From Planctomycetota bacterium (GTDB taxonomy: Bacteria; Planctomycetota; MHYJ01; JACQXL01): a stretch of DNA of 5,081 bases. Positions 2,898 to 5,081 of the stretch are shown here, in pieces. Positions within the stretch are counted from its first letter, which is position 1. Each line of letters starts with the position of its first letter. The DNA is taken from NCBI GenBank assembly GCA_016208805.1, contig JACQXL010000174.1, positions 1 through 5,081 of the forward strand, given 5' to 3'. The notes under the pieces are model-generated. The model had not been told where the DNA came from. It did not search any database and saw only the letters and a list, made by a program, of their open reading frames with translations. A program made the position numbers and the translations under genes.

Positions 2898-4853
2898 CGG
2901 CGAGGGCAACAGGACGTTGTAATAATACTGGCGGTTGAAGATGTTGTAGAGATTTGCGAATACCGAGACGGGTTGTTTGGCCAGCTCATACGATAGGCGG
3001 GCGTCCCAGATGAATCGTCTATCCAGCGACCGGCTGGCCGGCGGCTCGTTCCAGAAATTATAATTGCCCAGCAAACCCGCCTGGAGCGATTTGCCGTACT
3101 GATAATCCATACCCAGATGATATGCCGCCTTTGCTATGCCGTTGTCCTTGATTAACTGGCCGGTGACCCGGTCCTGGACGCGGTTGAACTCAAAGCCGGC
3201 CTTAATCATCAGAGTGTGACCAATATCGTTATTTGTCATTCTGAACCCCGACGGTAGTCGGGGTGAAGAATCTGGTGGTTGAGATTCTTCGCGGAGTTTA
3301 TCCTGAGCGGAACGAGATTCTTCGCTTCGCTCAGAATGACAGGAAACGAAGGGCTCAGAATGACCGATGAGCATATATTTTATTTCCGTTTCCAGGCCCT
3401 GCCGCCTGGCCCTGGCGCTGTTCTGGGCCTGGTACAAGAACGGCGAGATTTCCACGAACCTGACCAGGTCTTCAATCTCGGCCCGGTAGAGCCCGACCTT
3501 TGCACTGAGCCCCGGCGTCGGTTTGCCTTCAACACTAACCTGATATGCCACGCCCCGCTCGGCCTTGAGGTCGTTATTGGCCGTCAGGAACGGGTTACCG
3601 CTGATGTATTTATATATTAACGGCGGTGCATTGAATGCCCGGCTGACTGATAATTTCACATCCGTATCTTTCGGGAGCGCATAGACCGCGCCGGCCGACG
3701 GGCTGAACTGCGCGCCGTAGGCCGTGTTATCGTCATAGCGCGCACCAGCCGTAATATCCAGATGTGCTAACACAGGATGCCGGTATTCGCCGTAAACCCC
3801 GTAACGAGATGCCTGCTCCGGCCTGGCCATCTGGTCGGAATTGAGCCGGTCCTGTCCTAAATCCAGCCCGCCGGTCACGGTCTGCCTGACCGCCAGTTTA
3901 TAAGAGCCGACCACATCCAGCCCGTTAAAGACATCGTTGCTCTTTGATGAACCAATCAGCGCGCTGCCCGGCACGGCAAACCGGGTCAGGGCCGCATCCT
4001 GGTTGGACGACTTCAGTGTCGCATCGAGCCGGAATATATCAAATAGATTATAGGATGCGCCGAACGTGCCGTAGCGCACCAGGTAGCCGTAATCCTCGCC
4101 GTAGCCGAGCGTGTCAAACTCGTAGCCGCCTATTGCCTGGTGTGTATAATTATACGAGCCGGTCAATGACATCAGCGGATTGAGTTCGTAATTGATTTTA
4201 GTAAAGAGATTATTATTGAAGAACGATGAGTTCTTTCTGAAATCTCCCTGCGTATCGGTATGGTTATTATAGAAGACATAGCCGAGTTTACCGGCCCGGC
4301 CGGATAGTTCCAGCGTCTGTTGCCAGAGATTGATATCGCCAGCGCCAGCGCTGAAGGTCAGATTTCCCTTGGGAATGGGTGAGCCGGTCTCGGGCGGAGA
4401 TTTAGTGATGACATTAATCAGCCCGCCTAACGACGAGCCCCAGAGCGCCGAGCCGGGCCCTTTGACCACCTCTATCCGCTCAATATTGCCGACCGGAATC
4501 AGGGACGGATTGGCAAATGCCGTGCCCTGTGTGTTCAAGAGCACGCCGTCCACCATTATCCGGGTATGGGCCGGGTCGGCGCCCTGGAGGGACAGCGAAG
4601 ACGGCTGTCCGAACGAGCCGCGGCCCTGGACATCCACCCCGGATATCGCGCCCAGCGCCTCGGCCAAATCGTGCACCGGCAGTTTCGCCAAATCTTCTGA
4701 GCGCAGGACTGAAATATTGGACGGCGTCTCAGCCACTTTTTGCGGCCGCCGACTGGCCGTGACCACAATCTCGTCTATAGATTCACTCTCGCCTAACGCA
4801 TAAGAAAGGATAAGCAAAGACAATGATAACGCAAGCAGACTTAGTCGTAGCAT
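2859..4853 (-). CDS. TonB-dependent outer-membrane receptor (BtuB/siderophore-receptor type)
   Basis: A 664-aa outer-membrane active-transport channel, energised through TonB-ExbBD, for a scarce ligand such as a metal chelate, cobamide or siderophore. Residues 1 to about 21 form a signal peptide; DEIVVTA (27-33) is a likely TonB box. The plug domain (about 41-151) shows MVDGVLLN (100-107) and IERIEVVKGPGSALWGS (124-140) with GGLINVITK. The beta-barrel follows, with SRAFNAPPL (404-412) and NPFLTANNDLKAERG (420-434), and ends VGLRYGF with the C-terminal Phe used in outer-membrane assembly. Residues 499-546 derive from a palindromic repeat inserted in frame between two barrel strands; without them the length is about 616, near BtuB. 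The start has no Shine-Dalgarno but a promoter ends about 10 bases upstream, suggesting a leaderless mRNA. The last 12 codons are duplicated at 2063-2101. The ligand cannot be told from sequence. Confidence 0.95.
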   Translation of the reverse strand: MLRLSLLALSLSLLILSYALGESESIDEIVVTASRRPQKVAETPSNISVLRSEDLAKLPVHDLAEALGAISGVDVQGRGSFGQPSSLSLQGADPAHTRIMVDGVLLNTQGTAFANPSLIPVGNIERIEVVKGPGSALWGSSLGGLINVITKSPPETGSPIPKGNLTFSAGAGDINLWQQTLELSGRAGKLGYVFYNNHTDTQGDFRKNSSFFNNNLFTKINYELNPLMSLTGSYNYTHQAIGGYEFDTLGYGEDYGYLVRYGTFGASYNLFDIFRLDATLKSSNQDAALTRFAVPGSALIGSSKSNDVFNGLDVVGSYKLAVRQTVTGGLDLGQDRLNSDQMARPEQASRYGVYGEYRHPVLAHLDITAGARYDDNTAYGAQFSPSAGAVYALPKDTDVKLSVSRAFNAPPLIYKYISGNPFLTANNDLKAERGVAYQVSVEGKPTPGLSAKVGLYRAEIEDLVRFVEISPFLYQAQNSARARRQGLETEIKYMLIGHSEPFVSCHSERSEESRSAQDKLREESQPPDSSPRLPSGFRMTNNDIGHTLMIKAGFEFNRVQDRVTGQLIKDNGIAKAAYHLGMDYQYGKSLQAGLLGNYNFWNEPPASRSLDRRFIWDARLSYELAKQPVSVFANLYNIFNRQYYYNVLLPSPGRRIEVGLRYGF
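3220..3364. repeat. Family A palindromic repeat inserted in frame in the receptor gene
   Basis: TGTCATTCTGAA (3234-3245) and its counterpart TCAGAATGACA (3331-3341) bound the main palindrome, with GAAGAATCT / AGATTCTTCGC arms inside. A further half-unit ending CTCAGAATGACC extends it to 3364. The minus strand reads it as residues 499-546, including CHSERSEES. Exactly 144 bp (48 codons) separate I-G-H at 496-498 from a second I-G-H at 544-546; the DNA at the two places is ATCGGTCA and ATTGGTCA, so a target duplication is possible. A close relative in opposite orientation is at 4998-5058 (56 of 61 positions equal). Confidence 0.9.
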
Positions 4854-4862
4854 ACAGGGTGT

Positions 4863-4891
4863 TTAATAGATTTATCAACCGGGCTTGTCAA
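4863..4891 (-). promoter_or_regulatory. Sigma-70-type promoter of the receptor gene, leaderless start likely
   Basis: Minus-strand TTGACA (4891-4886), a 17-base spacer, then TATTAA (4868-4863; 4 of 6 consensus). The ATG is at 4853-4851, only 9 bases after the -10 box, so RNA should begin within a few bases of the start codon. No Shine-Dalgarno lies in between (ACACCCTGT), which fits leaderless translation. Confidence 0.72.
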
Positions 4892-4914
4892 GATTTTTAG
4901 CGCTTTTGAGTAAA

Positions 4915-4934
4915 TACTGAACTCTTGCGAAATG
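4915..4934. repeat. Single copy of the inverted-repeat element terminus
   Basis: TACTGAACTCTTGCGAAATG is identical over 20 bases to 2134-2153, the left end of the 195-bp element, and its core is the reverse complement of 2313-2329. As in the other place, a TGTCATT-type palindromic repeat begins a short distance downstream (4942). No second, inverted copy is visible before the window ends. Confidence 0.85.
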
Positions 4935-4941
4935 CCCCTTT

Positions 4942-5058
4942 TGTCATTCTGAACCCTTCGCTCTGTCATTCTGAACGGAGCGCAGCCCTTCGCTTACTGT
5001 CATTCTGAGCGAAGCGAAGAATCTACTTACGCTCAGGGTAAACTCCGTGAAGAATCTC
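4942..5058. repeat. Array of family A repeat pieces, running towards the window edge
   Basis: TGTCATTCTGA starts at 4942, 4964 and 4998, the first two pieces being cut short. The third, 4998-5058, continues through GAAGAATCT, GCTCAGGGTAAACTCCG and GAAGAATCTC and matches the minus-strand reading of the receptor insert (3341 downward) at 56 of 61 positions. It may continue past 5081. No gene is seen from 4854 to 5081; apart from the receptor promoter the stretch holds only repeats. Confidence 0.83.
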
Positions 5059-5081
5059 CGTTTTATGCGTATTTGGGACGA

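Noticed and set aside
1741..2938. Two plus-strand readings (1741-2106 and 2738-2938) sharing LCMTVTTGLNPVVKNRSA, as if related small proteins
   Set aside because: The shared string is just the plus-strand reading of the 79-bp direct repeat; the rest of each is opposite-strand sequence of real genes or their upstream DNA.
4330..4803. Plus-strand 157-aa reading opposite the receptor
   Set aside because: It is antisense to the plug domain, has no ribosome binding site and shows no recognisable family features.
4942..5058. CRISPR-like array
   Set aside because: Units are unequal partial copies of a palindrome at 22- and 34-base spacing with no unique spacers or leader, and no cas genes are seen.

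Overview
The window carries four protein-coding genes, all on the minus strand, in a sequence packed with palindromic repeats. Read in the direction of transcription (high to low coordinates) they are: a TonB-dependent outer-membrane receptor (4853-2859), a HicB antitoxin (2738-2517), a HicA toxin (2517-2329), and a lipoprotein substrate-binding protein of the peptide/nickel ABC-importer family (1895-216). A TonB receptor with a C-terminal Phe, plus a lipobox-anchored binding protein, indicates a diderm (Gram-negative type) bacterium. The dense repeats, whose translations read CHSERSEES, CEE..DEAI and NCELRI, are from memory typical of genomes of poorly cultured phyla such as Planctomycetota-like or Omnitrophota-like lineages. 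The sequence alone does not settle the phylum.

Layout. 1-215: no gene; a family A palindrome (29-103) and a family C palindrome (142-217) that abuts the stop codon of the binding-protein gene. 216-1895: binding protein, interrupted in frame by a family C repeat (1132-1192) and a family B repeat (about 1294-1380). 1896-2328: no intact gene; it holds a 79-bp duplicate of the 3' end of the receptor gene (2023-2101), an 18-bp perfect palindrome, and a 195-bp inverted-repeat element (2135-2329) with a family B palindrome and a perfect 2 x 47-bp tandem duplication nested inside it. 2329-2738: hicBA, overlapping by one base. 2739-2858: hicBA promoter, then the other copy of the 79-bp repeat, which runs into the receptor gene. 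2859-4853: receptor, with 48 repeat-derived residues inserted in frame. 4854-5081: receptor promoter (a strong match that implies a leaderless mRNA), then an array of family A repeat pieces to the window edge.

How it may work. The receptor and the binding lipoprotein could be the outer-membrane and periplasmic steps of one TonB/ABC uptake route (peptide, metal-chelate or similar; substrate not determinable), with permease genes expected beyond coordinate 1. The hicBA toxin-antitoxin pair lies between them in a 796-bp unit bounded by direct repeats of the receptor 3' end, as if it entered as a small cassette that rebuilt the gene's tail. The most striking signal is that three unrelated palindromic repeat families have each invaded an envelope-protein gene without breaking its frame, while copies of the same families sit in the adjacent intergenic DNA.
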